Source: CAYXAA01 sp964462985 (GTDB lineage Bacteria > Pseudomonadota > Alphaproteobacteria > Rhizobiales > Stappiaceae). Taken from it: DNA of 50,632 nucleotides. Positions 8,139 through 15,866 of this stretch are shown one piece after another; the stretch's first letter is position 1; every line of letters starts with the position of its first letter. Below the pieces are notes generated by a model. It saw nothing but the letters and a program-made list of their open reading frames with translations, did not search any database and was not told where the DNA came from. Made by a program: the position numbers and the translations under genes. Where the stretch lies: the NCBI GenBank assembly GCA_964462985.1, contig CAYXAA010000033.1:1-50632 (forward strand). Direction: 5' to 3'.

Positions 8139-9569
8139 CTACCGCACCAGCACGTTGCGGAACTGCCAGGGATCGCTCTCGTCGATATCCTCGGAAAACA
8201 GACCCGGGCGGCCGGTGAGCGGGGTCCAGTCGGTGTAGTAGCCCCGGACCGGCCCGAGATAGGGCATCTGCACCTCGAGGCAGCGCTTGAAGTCCATCTC
8301 ATCGGTCTCGACGATGCCGGCGTCCGGATTCTCCAGCGCCCAGACCATGCCGGCGAGCACGGCGGAGGACACCTGCAGGCCGGTGGCGTTCTGATAGGGC
8401 GCGAGCTTGCGGGTCTCGGCGATCGAAAGCTGGGAGCCGTACCAGTAGGCATTCTTCTCGTGGCCGTAGACGAGCACGCCGAGTTCGTCGATGCCGTCGA
8501 CGATCTCCTTCTCGTCGAGAAGATGCAGCGTCTCCTGCACCTTGCCGGCGGAGCCGAACAGCTCGTCGAGCGACAGCATGGCGTCGTCGGCGGGGTGATA
8601 GGCGTAGTGCACGGTCGGCCGGTAGACGACCTCCTTGCCGTCCTTCAGCGTGAAATAGTCGGCGATCGAGATCGACTCGTTGTGGGTGACGAGAAAGCCG
8701 TACTGCGCGCCGGGGGTCGGGCACCAGCTGCGCACGCGGGTGTTGGCGCCGGGCTGGTCGAGATAGATCGCCGCCTTGCAGCCCTTCTTCTGCTTGTGGG
8801 CGTTCTTCGGCATCCAGGTCTCATGCGTGCCCCAGCCAAGCTCGGCCGGCTGCATGCCTTCGGAGAGAAATCCCTCGACCGACCAGGTGTTGCGGAACGT
8901 GCCCATCGGCTTCGGTTTCTTGGCGCGCTGGGTGTCGCGCTCGGCAATGTGCACGCCCTTGACGCCGAGCTTCCTCATCAGCTTGGCCCAGCCCTTGCGC
9001 GTCGACGGCACCTCGGGGGATTGGCCGGTGTCGCGGGCGATGTCGAGCAGCGCCTGCTTGACGAACCAGGACACCATGCCCGGATTGGCGCCGCAGCACG
9101 ACACGGCGGTCGGGCCGCCGGGGTTCTTCTTCTTCTCTTTGCGCACCGGTTCGCGCAGCGCGTAGTTGGTGCGCGCGGCCTGGTCCGCCTTCGGGTCGTA
9201 ATAAAAGCCCGGCCACGGCTCGACGACCGTGTCGATGTAGAGCACGCCGAGTTCGCGGCACAGCTTCATGATGTCGAGCGAGGAGGTGTCGACCGAGAGG
9301 TTGACGCAAAAACCCCGGCCCTTGCCCGCCGTCAGCAGCGGCGTCAGCACGTCGCGGTAGTTCTCTTTGGTGATGGCCAGCTTCTCGAACGCCAGCCCGC
9401 GCTCGTCGAGCAGCTTGCGGTCGGTGTCGACCGGGTCGATCACGGTGAAACGCTTTCGGTCGAACCGGAAGTGACGCTCGATCAGCGGCAGCGTGCCCTT
9501 ACCGATCGATCCGAAGCCGATCATCACGATCGGACCCGATATGGTGCCGTAAACGGGCCAGTCGGTCAT
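8139..9569 (-). CDS. hss: Homospermidine synthase
   Basis: 476 residues, the normal length of bacterial homospermidine synthase (about 477 in Blastochloris viridis). The enzyme makes sym-homospermidine from putrescine with NAD+ as bound cofactor. The N-terminal dinucleotide fold is clear (MIGFGSIGKGTLPLIERHF, Gly18-x-Gly20-x-x-Gly23). Family segments VVEPWPGFYYDP, CCGANPGMVSWFVKQAL, MGTFRNTWSVEGF and the C-terminal YLGPVRGYYTDWTPL are all present. It is cytoplasmic. Transcription runs in the same direction as the ornithine decarboxylase and acetyltransferase genes upstream, with a 189-base gap that holds hairpins, so it may be co-transcribed or have its own promoter. Together the genes supply ornithine to putrescine to homospermidine. 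Confidence 0.93.
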   Translation of the reverse strand: MTDWPVYGTISGPIVMIGFGSIGKGTLPLIERHFRFDRKRFTVIDPVDTDRKLLDERGLAFEKLAITKENYRDVLTPLLTAGKGRGFCVNLSVDTSSLDIMKLCRELGVLYIDTVVEPWPGFYYDPKADQAARTNYALREPVRKEKKKNPGGPTAVSCCGANPGMVSWFVKQALLDIARDTGQSPEVPSTRKGWAKLMRKLGVKGVHIAERDTQRAKKPKPMGTFRNTWSVEGFLSEGMQPAELGWGTHETWMPKNAHKQKKGCKAAIYLDQPGANTRVRSWCPTPGAQYGFLVTHNESISIADYFTLKDGKEVVYRPTVHYAYHPADDAMLSLDELFGSAGKVQETLHLLDEKEIVDGIDELGVLVYGHEKNAYWYGSQLSIAETRKLAPYQNATGLQVSSAVLAGMVWALENPDAGIVETDEMDFKRCLEVQMPYLGPVRGYYTDWTPLTGRPGLFSEDIDESDPWQFRNVLVR

Positions 9570-9718
9570 GGTCGTACAATCCTTTTCGGTCTCGCGGTCG
9601 CGCCGCGCCGCAGTCTTCCCGAAGCACGGGGTTCAAGTAAAGGTTGGTCGGCGTCGGGAAGACCGACTTTCGGTCGCTGCGGCGGCAGCCGCATGGAACG
9701 GGTTACGGAGGACCGGCC

Positions 9719-9749
9719 GCTTCGCCGCCGGAGGAAGCGGCGGCGAAGC
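9719..9749 (-). terminator. Strong hairpin between acetyltransferase and hss
   Basis: A perfect 12-bp inverted repeat (GCTTCGCCGCCG / CGGCGGCGAAGC) with a seven-base loop, ten bases past the acetyltransferase stop. No T-run follows on the minus strand, so partial termination, processing or 3'-end protection is as likely as full termination. A smaller hairpin GACCGA-CTT-TCGGTC at 9661-9675 lies further on toward hss. Confidence 0.5.
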
Positions 9750-9758
9750 CTGGCGAAC

Positions 9759-10325
9759 TCAGCGGGCCGGTGGCCAGGGCCGGGCGATGCGATCGGCAAT
9801 GTCGCCTGCCGGTGCCAGCGCGAAGGGGTCGCGCGGCCCGGCCGCGGAGAGGCAGCCGCTGGCGCCCTCGAGCGCACCCGGCACGAGTTCCATCCCGAGG
9901 AAGCGGTGACGCTCTACCGGCCCCGGCAGGTCGAGCGCGATGGTGAGAGATGGACAAAAACCGAAGCGGGCGTAGTAGGGCGCGTCGCCGACGAGCACCA
10001 CAGCGCCATGGCCGGCCACCGCCGCCTGGTTCAGCGCCTGGCGCATCAGGCGGCCGCCGACGCCAAGCGACCGGCTCTCCGGTGCCACGGCGAGCGGACC
10101 GAGCAGCAATGCCGGACGGCCGTCGCCGGTTGCCACGTGCCACAGCCGCACGGTGCCGGTCAGATCGCCGTCCTCGTCCACAGCGGCGAGCGCCAGGGCC
10201 GGAAGCCGGCCCTCGCGCAGCCGCTCGCTGGTCTTCTCGAAGCGCGCCGGACCAAATACGCGGTCGAGCAGCGCCTCCCGAGCGCCGTGCTGCCACGGCG
10301 CCTCGTCACGGATGTCGATGGTCAT
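9759..10325 (-). CDS. GNAT-family N-acetyltransferase (YhbS-like)
   Basis: 188-residue GNAT acetyltransferase. The acetyl-CoA binding loop is seen in LLGPLAVAPESRSLGVGGRLMRQAL (R/Q-x-x-G-x-G form), followed by VVLVGDAPYYARFGF, typical of the YhbS/COG3153 group. ATG 10325 is 8 bases downstream of the ornithine decarboxylase stop (10334), so the two are almost certainly co-transcribed, and the longer frame to 10409 would overlap that gene. Its place between a polyamine decarboxylase and homospermidine synthase suggests a polyamine or precursor substrate, but this is inference; YhbS-like proteins have varied or unknown substrates. Confidence 0.82.
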   Translation of the reverse strand: MTIDIRDEAPWQHGAREALLDRVFGPARFEKTSERLREGRLPALALAAVDEDGDLTGTVRLWHVATGDGRPALLLGPLAVAPESRSLGVGGRLMRQALNQAAVAGHGAVVLVGDAPYYARFGFCPSLTIALDLPGPVERHRFLGMELVPGALEGASGCLSAAGPRDPFALAPAGDIADRIARPWPPAR

Positions 10326-10333
10326 CGCCGGCC

Positions 10334-11464
10334 TCAGATCACGTAGGAGGCGAGCGGCGCGAAGCCGTTGAAGCCCACCGTCGAATAGGTCGTGGTATAG
10401 GCGCCGCACGCCTCGATCAGCACCTTGTCGCCGATTGCCAGCGACACCGGCAGTTCGTAGGGCGTTTTTTCGTAGAGCACATCGACGCTGTCGCAGGTCG
10501 GCCCGGCGATGACGCAGGGCGCGGTGCGGTCACCATCGCGCTCCGTCAGGATCGGGTAGCGGATCGCCTCGTCCATGGTCTCGGCGAGGCCGTGGAACTT
10601 GCCGATGTCGAGATAGACCCAGCGGATGTCGTCCTCGGCCGACTTGCGCGAGATCAGCACCACCTCGGCCTCGATCAGGCCGGCGTTTCCGACCATGCCG
10701 CGACCCGGCTCGATGATTGTCTCCGGCAGGCGATTGCCGAAGTGACGGGTCAGCGAGCGGAAGATCGCCTCACCATAGGCCGGCACGCCCGGCATCGGCT
10801 TCAGATACCTGGCCGGGAAGCCTCCGCCCATGTTGACCATGCGCAGCGCGATGCCGCGCTCGGCAAGCTCGGCGAAGATCCGGGCAACGGTCTGGAGCGC
10901 CGTGTCCCAGGCCTCGAGATTGCCCTGCTGGGAGCCGACGTGGAACGACACGCCATAGGCCTCGAGCCCGCAGCGATGCGCATGCTCGAGCACGTCGATT
11001 GCCATCTCCGGCGCGCAGCCGAATTTCCTCGACAGCGGCCATTCGGCGCCGGCGCCATCGCACAGGATGCGGCAGAACACCCTCGAACCGGGGGCGGCGC
11101 GGGCGATCTTGTCGACTTCCGCCTCGCAGTCGACGGCAAAGAGGCGCACGCCGAGCTGGTAGGCGCGGGCGATGTCGCGCTCCTTCTTGATGGTGTTGCC
11201 ATAGGACACGCGGTCGGCGGCAACGCCGGTCGCCAGCGCCATCTCGATCTCGCCGACCGAGGCGCAGTCGAACGAGGAGCCAAGCTCGGCGAGCAGGTTC
11301 AGGATCTCGGGCGCCGGGTTGGCCTTGACCGCGTAGAAGACGCGCGTGTCCGGCAGAGCGCGGGCGAAAGCGGTGTAATTGTCGCGCACGACCTCGAGGT
11401 CGACGACGACGCAGGGTCCGTCATCGCGTCGGTTGCGCAGGAATTCACGAATCCGCTCGGTCAT
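10334..11464 (-). CDS. Ornithine (lysine/ornithine) decarboxylase, alanine-racemase fold
   Basis: 376-residue PLP-dependent decarboxylase of the eukaryotic-type, fold-type III family, forming putrescine from ornithine (some members also take lysine). Visible residues: PLP Lys47 in FYAVKANP, HVGS (175-178), the glycine loop GGGF near 213, EPGR (252-255) and the catalytic Cys324-Asp325 in GPTCDSVDVL. The C-terminus FNGFAPLASYVI is typical. ATG 11464 has only a weak ribosome site, and an upstream reading frame ends four bases before it, so translational coupling is possible. It is the first gene of the polyamine unit. Confidence 0.92.
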   Translation of the reverse strand: MTERIREFLRNRRDDGPCVVVDLEVVRDNYTAFARALPDTRVFYAVKANPAPEILNLLAELGSSFDCASVGEIEMALATGVAADRVSYGNTIKKERDIARAYQLGVRLFAVDCEAEVDKIARAAPGSRVFCRILCDGAGAEWPLSRKFGCAPEMAIDVLEHAHRCGLEAYGVSFHVGSQQGNLEAWDTALQTVARIFAELAERGIALRMVNMGGGFPARYLKPMPGVPAYGEAIFRSLTRHFGNRLPETIIEPGRGMVGNAGLIEAEVVLISRKSAEDDIRWVYLDIGKFHGLAETMDEAIRYPILTERDGDRTAPCVIAGPTCDSVDVLYEKTPYELPVSLAIGDKVLIEACGAYTTTYSTVGFNGFAPLASYVI

Positions 11465-11708
11465 TTTCTTATGTCCCGTCCGGTTCAAGTCGCAGGGGCG
11501 CGGATGCAGGAGCGGTCCTCCCCCGCGGTGGAAGCCGGAGGAGTCGCGAACTGCATCTGCGGTCGGTCGGGTCGCATGCGATGCGCATGCGGCCGTCCCG
11601 CGATTTGATGCCTTGGCTTGGAACGGGAATCCCGATCCGCACGGCCGGCAATGATGTAACAAGTGCCTCTTCAGTGACCCCGGGGCTTGGAAACCCGGCA
11701 GAGACCAA
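11465..11708 (-). promoter_or_regulatory. Long structured leader of the ornithine decarboxylase gene
   Basis: About 240 bases precede the decarboxylase. On the coding strand they contain a perfect 7-bp hairpin (GCATGCG-CAT-CGCATGC, 11574-11590), the dyad CGGGATTCCCG, and a CCGGG...CCCGG stem near the 5' end, following a T6 run. A frame starting with TTG at 11708 runs 79 codons and stops at 11469-11471, four bases before the decarboxylase ATG. Ornithine decarboxylase leaders of alphaproteobacteria include the speF RNA motif, and E. coli speF uses an ornithine-sensing leader peptide. Whether this leader belongs to either class cannot be decided by eye. Confidence 0.4.
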
Positions 11709-11971
11709 AAAAGCCCTCTTACGTCGTTGCTTTAAGCCGTCCGTTTTCTACCGCTCTACTCCGGGATTTCCCCGGGCCCTTCGAGCGGCTCGCCACCGGA
11801 ACTTCGGTGGGACGACCACGGGCACGTGCGAATTTGGGCAAGCGGTAAATGCGCGCATTCACCGTCATGTTCAAGGGGAAATTGGGATTTCCGAAAAATT
11901 TTTCAGAAGTGGCAGAAGACGCTGCGGAAAGTCGGGCGCGATGTCGCCTCAATCGGCGGAGCTCCAGACGG

Positions 11972-11999
11972 AAAACGGGCGGCACCGCAGTGCCGCCCG
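11972..11999 (-). terminator. Intrinsic terminator of the EF-hand gene
   Basis: On the minus strand a perfect 10-bp stem (CGGGCGGCAC / GTGCCGCCCG, loop four bases, 11976-11999) is followed by TTTT. It lies 35 bases past the EF-hand gene stop. It separates that gene from the ornithine decarboxylase leader, so the decarboxylase needs its own promoter in 11709-11971. Within that stretch TTGAAC-N17-CATTTA near 11850-11880 is a weak candidate only. Confidence 0.75.
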
Positions 12000-12033
12000 C
12001 TCTCGGGGACCGTCCGGACGCGTTACGGGCCGG

Positions 12034-12915
12034 TCACTTGTCCCCGCGACTGCGCATCTTCTTGCGGTGATGGCCGCGATCGTCGATCGACAGCGCGCCG
12101 TCGTCGTTGCGGTCCAAGCGCTGCACCAGGTTGGCGAACGGCCGTTCGGCCTCGGCCTTGGTGATCTCAAGGTCACCGTCCCGGTCGAAGCGCTGGAAGC
12201 CGCGCACCATGCGCCGGTCTGAGCGCTGTGCCCAGATTTCCTCGAACTCCACCAGCGTCAGCGCCTTGTCGCCGTCCTTGTCGGCCGCGGCGAAGGCCTC
12301 GGCACGCACCGTGCGGACCTCCTCCGGCGTCACAGAACCATCGCCGTTGGCGTCGAAGCGCTCGACCAGCATCATGGCCATGCCGCGGTGATGGCGGCCA
12401 GGGCCGCGCATGCCCGGTCCCCGGTCGCGGCCACGCTCGGCGTTGGCGCCCTGCTCGGCGCCGGGGCCTGCCTCGCCGGACGCAAAGCTTCCGCGGCGCT
12501 CCATCCGCGTGATCATGCGTTCCACCGGACGGTTGTATTCGGCCTCGGTCACCTTGCCGTCTCCATCGCGGTCGAGGCGCTGGAAGGCGCGGACGCGATC
12601 CTGGGAAAAGATCTCCGCGAAGGCGACCTTGAACTCGTCGAGCGAGACGCCGCCGCTGCCATCGGCATCGGCCTTGGTGAACTGCTCGGCGATTACCGCG
12701 TCGATCTCGGCCTGGGTCACCTTGCCGTCGCGGTCGGTGTCAAACCATTCCATGAAGCGGACAGCACCGTGCATCCCCTTGTGCGGGCCCATGCGGTGAT
12801 GCCAGCCGGCGCCGCCCCATCCGCCATGCCCCCGGTCGGCCAGCGCCGGCATCGCCGCGGCCGTGAGCAGGCCCGCGGTCACCGCGGCCAGGGAAACGAT
12901 CTTGAGGGTCTTCAT
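12034..12915 (-). CDS. Exported protein with seven EF-hand loops
   Basis: 293-residue protein with a Sec signal peptide (MKTLKIVSLAAVTAGLLTAAAMPALA, cleavage near ALA-DR). Seven EF-hand-type calcium loops start at about residues 59, 83, 115, 188, 212, 244 and 268. Examples are DTDRDGKVTQAE, DADGSGGVSLDE, DRDGDGKVTEAE and DANGDGSVTPEE. The fifth (DKDGDKALTLVE) and sixth (DRDGDLEITKAE) lack the usual Gly at position 6, so affinity may vary. A His/Gly-rich patch (28-48) and an Arg/Gly-rich linker (160-178) separate the loops. ATG 12915 follows GGAGG at normal spacing. It is divergent from a two-component system at 13128. It is probably a periplasmic calcium-binding protein; calcium buffering or sensing is inference. 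Confidence 0.88.
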   Translation of the reverse strand: MKTLKIVSLAAVTAGLLTAAAMPALADRGHGGWGGAGWHHRMGPHKGMHGAVRFMEWFDTDRDGKVTQAEIDAVIAEQFTKADADGSGGVSLDEFKVAFAEIFSQDRVRAFQRLDRDGDGKVTEAEYNRPVERMITRMERRGSFASGEAGPGAEQGANAERGRDRGPGMRGPGRHHRGMAMMLVERFDANGDGSVTPEEVRTVRAEAFAAADKDGDKALTLVEFEEIWAQRSDRRMVRGFQRFDRDGDLEITKAEAERPFANLVQRLDRNDDGALSIDDRGHHRKKMRSRGDK

Positions 12916-13127
12916 CGCAGGAACCTCCTTCGTGTTTTGGCTTGCGATGCTTCGGAGATAGGCCGGTCCTGTCGCAGAAATACGACTCAAAATCGCTGTT
13001 GTGTCCCGAGCTGTCGTTTTCCGGCCGTTTGATACAGTCGGTTACACTTTCGATTTCCTCGAACGGCGCCGAAACCACTATGGATAGGCCTATATTCGGG
13101 AAACGAAACGGAAAACCGCGCCGGACC

Positions 13128-13856
13128 ATGAGCGAGGCCAATCCCCACATCCTGGTTGTCGACGATCATCGCGACATTCGCGAAACGCTCGCACGCTATC
13201 TCGTCAAGAACGGCATGCGCGCGACCACGGCCGACAGCGCGGCAAGCGCGCGGAAGGCGCTGAAGGCCGCGGCCATCGACCTCGTCGTGCTCGACATCAT
13301 GATGCCGGGCGAGGACGGTCTGTCGCTGTGCCGCCACCTCGTGGAGACCAACGCCACCCCGGTGATCCTGCTCACGGCCATGGCTGACGACACCGACCGG
13401 GTGATCGGGCTTGAGATCGGCGCCGACGACTACGTCACCAAGCCGTTCAATCCGCGCGAGCTGCTCGCCCGGATCCGCGCCGTGCTGCGGCGCACCTCGC
13501 AGGTGCCGAAGGACCGCGACCCGATCGACGGCGAACGCCTCGCCTTCGGCGACTGGGTGCTTGATGTCGCCCGCCGCCATCTGGTCGGCGCCGATGGGGT
13601 CGCCGTGCCGCTGTCGACCGGTGAGTTCCAGCTCCTCGTCGCCTTCCTGAAGCGGCCGAAGATGGTGCTGTCGCGCGAGCAGCTGCTCGACCTCACCTCG
13701 GGCCGCGCCCTCAACGTGTTCGACCGTTCGGTCGACAACCAGGTCAGCCGGCTCCGGCGCAAGATCGAACCAGACCCGAAGAACCCGGACCTGATCAAGA
13801 CGATCTGGGGCGGCGGCTACATGCTGACGGTCGACGTCCGGGATCTCGGCCGATGA
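13128..13856 (+). CDS. OmpR-family response regulator
   Basis: 242-residue response regulator. The receiver domain has the acidic pocket VVDDH, phospho-acceptor Asp56 in VLDIMMPGEDG, and Lys in YVTKPFNPRELLARI. A winged-helix DNA-binding domain of the OmpR type follows (LSTGEFQLLVAFLKRP, SREQLLDLTSGR, RSVDNQVSRLRRKIE, IWGGGYMLTVDV). ATG 13128 gives a normal start; an in-frame ATG at 13080 would add 16 residues and cannot be excluded. It overlaps the histidine kinase start by four bases (ATGA). It is divergent from the EF-hand gene, a likely target. The direct repeat TACA-N6-TACA at 13033-13046 could be a binding site. Confidence 0.92.
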   Translation: MSEANPHILVVDDHRDIRETLARYLVKNGMRATTADSAASARKALKAAAIDLVVLDIMMPGEDGLSLCRHLVETNATPVILLTAMADDTDRVIGLEIGADDYVTKPFNPRELLARIRAVLRRTSQVPKDRDPIDGERLAFGDWVLDVARRHLVGADGVAVPLSTGEFQLLVAFLKRPKMVLSREQLLDLTSGRALNVFDRSVDNQVSRLRRKIEPDPKNPDLIKTIWGGGYMLTVDVRDLGR

Positions 13857-15304
13857 CCCTTCGCGGCATTCCGCTGTGGCCGCGCAGCCTCGGCGGCCAG
13901 CTGGTGGCCCTGCTCCTGATCGCGCTGATCGTCGCCCAGGCCTTCACCTTGTGGATCTTCACCGACGAGCGCCGGGGCGCCCTGGTCGACCAGGCCCGAG
14001 GCAGCATCGTGTCGCGCACGGCCGCGATCGTGCGGCTGCTGGAGGAAACGCCGGAGCCGCTCAACGAGCGCATCCTCGATGCGGTCTCGAACCCGGTCAT
14101 CTCCTATTGGCTGTCGGCCTCCCCGGCCGTCGAGGCGACGGGACGCGGCCGCGGCGAACGCAGGCTCGTCGCCATGCTCGATGAAGAAATCGGCGACGGC
14201 CGCGACATTCGCGTCGACGTCACGCGCACCGCGCCGCCGCCGCGCCGAGCCCTCGCACGGCAACGGCAAAGAGCGGGCGATGGCGATGCAGGGGGCGAGG
14301 GCGACGGAGACGGCAGCGACCGCCGGCGCCGCAGCACGCTGCGGTTCGTATCGCCTCCGCCAACGATCGCCCTCGGGATGTCGGTGGCCCTCACCGACGG
14401 CCGCTGGCTCAACATGGCGGCGCATTTCCGCCTGCCGAACCGCTCGATGCTGCCGATGGTGGTCTCCGTCGGGTTGATGGCGGCGGCGATCGTCGTCATC
14501 GTCGCGGTGACGGTGCGCCGGCTGACGCGGCCGCTGCGCGAGCTTGCCGCCGCCGCCGACCGGCTCGGCCGCGGTACGGCGGTCGACCCGATCCCCGAAA
14601 CCGGCCCGATCGAGGTCAGCGGCACCATTCGCGCTTTCAACGTGATGCAGGATCGCCTGACGCGGTTCGTGCGCGACCGCACGCGAATGCTGGCGGCAAT
14701 CAGCCACGACCTGCGCACGCCGATCACATCGCTGCGGATCCGCGCCGAGTTCATCGACGACGACGAGAACCGCGAGCGCATCATCGAGACCCTCGACGAG
14801 ATGAACCGCATGGCCGAGGCGACTCTGGCCTTCGCCCGCGACGAGGCGACGGCCGAGGCACCAAGCCGGGTGGACATGGGCGAATATCTCGACTCGCTCG
14901 CCGAGGACTACCGCGCGATGGGTCGGCCGGTGACACTCTCCGCCCCGGCGCAGCGCGTCGTGGTGGACTGCCGGCCGACGGGCCTGAAGCGCGCGCTGCG
15001 CAATCTGATCGACAACGCCTTACGCTACGGCGGCAGGGCGGACGTCGCCCTCACCGCCCCCGGGGGCGATGCGGTGATTACGATCAGCGACGCCGGCCCG
15101 GGCATTCCCGAAGAGCGCATGGCCGATGTGTTCGAACCTTTCGTCCGCCTCGAGGAATCCCGGTCCGAGGAAACGGGCGGCATCGGCCTCGGGCTCGCGA
15201 TCGCCCGCTCGATCGTCCACGCTCACGGCGGAACCGTAACGCTGGCCAATCGCGCCGAAGGCGGTCTTGCCGCCACAGTACGGCTGCCGCGCGAGGCGGC
15301 ATGA
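13853..15304 (+). CDS. Sensor histidine kinase with Asp/Gly-rich periplasmic domain
   Basis: 483-residue membrane histidine kinase, partner of the preceding regulator. Transmembrane helices are at about 17-36 and 200-221. HAMP follows near 221-275, then HisKA with phospho-acceptor His285 in AAISHDLRTPITSL. The ATPase domain shows the N box NLIDNALRYG, G1 DAGPGIP and G2 GGIGLGLAIA. The periplasmic region of about 160 residues contains an acidic, flexible stretch near 141-157 (AGDGDAGGEGDGDGSD) followed by four Arg. Asp/Gly-rich stretches like this can bind divalent cations. With a seven-EF-hand exported protein next door, calcium or another divalent metal is a reasonable ligand guess. No close named family was recognised. 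Confidence 0.9.
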   Translation: MTLRGIPLWPRSLGGQLVALLLIALIVAQAFTLWIFTDERRGALVDQARGSIVSRTAAIVRLLEETPEPLNERILDAVSNPVISYWLSASPAVEATGRGRGERRLVAMLDEEIGDGRDIRVDVTRTAPPPRRALARQRQRAGDGDAGGEGDGDGSDRRRRSTLRFVSPPPTIALGMSVALTDGRWLNMAAHFRLPNRSMLPMVVSVGLMAAAIVVIVAVTVRRLTRPLRELAAAADRLGRGTAVDPIPETGPIEVSGTIRAFNVMQDRLTRFVRDRTRMLAAISHDLRTPITSLRIRAEFIDDDENRERIIETLDEMNRMAEATLAFARDEATAEAPSRVDMGEYLDSLAEDYRAMGRPVTLSAPAQRVVVDCRPTGLKRALRNLIDNALRYGGRADVALTAPGGDAVITISDAGPGIPEERMADVFEPFVRLEESRSEETGGIGLGLAIARSIVHAHGGTVTLANRAEGGLAATVRLPREAA

Positions 15305-15866
15305 GCCGGCCCCGGCCCGGTCGGTGATGCCAACCCCGCCTTCGAAAACCTGCGGCCGCGGTTAATGAAGGCTTACGGCCGCTGGACGGCCGCAGTCCGG
15401 GCCGAACGTCCGGGCCAGACGTCCCGCGAGAGCGCCGCTACAACCCTGGGCGCAAAGCGCGATCCCACCAGGGTGCCAGGTGTCATTCGTCGGCCGCCGG
15501 CGGAGCGCAAGATGACGTAGCGGCCTCTTGGCGTTATGGCCATGCCGGTCGGCGCGCCCTCCCCGTGATCCCGGCAGCCGGTGCCGCTTGAGGTCGAACA
15601 GCAACGCCGGAAGCAACTGCAATCTTAAATTGCAGAATTTCAAGTTTTTCCTGCGTACCCTCAACGGGTGCCAGGGATCTTCTTGTTTCACTCGATGAAG
15701 TCACCCGTCCCCAATCTGGGAATGTCTCTCCGCATTTAAAGTAACGCTGTGTAAATCCAGAGGCGCCAGCATCTGCGGCCGGCCGATCCGACCGTGATTT
15801 CGATCGAACGATTCCTGAATTCTGCCAGGTGGCGAAACGCGACTCCTGCGCTCCGGGGAACAGTGC
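15305..15866. other. 562-base non-coding region before the PilZ gene
   Basis: No convincing gene is seen. The first half is GC-rich with overlapping inverted repeats around GCGGCCG (about 15350-15405), possibly the 3' end of the kinase transcript. The second half is AT-richer than its surroundings (about 15617-15760). It contains the 19-bp palindrome CTGCAAT-CTTAA-ATTGCAG at 15617-15635, followed by GTTTTT. Reverse-strand frames across it have no recognisable domain. Confidence 0.5.
15617..15635. promoter_or_regulatory. 19-bp palindrome, operator or hairpin
   Basis: CTGCAAT-CTTAA-ATTGCAG has perfect 7-bp arms and a five-base centre, 232 bases upstream of the PilZ start. It could be a binding site of a dimeric regulator. 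On the plus strand GAATTTCAAGTTTTT follows, so a weak terminator is an alternative. Confidence 0.45.
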
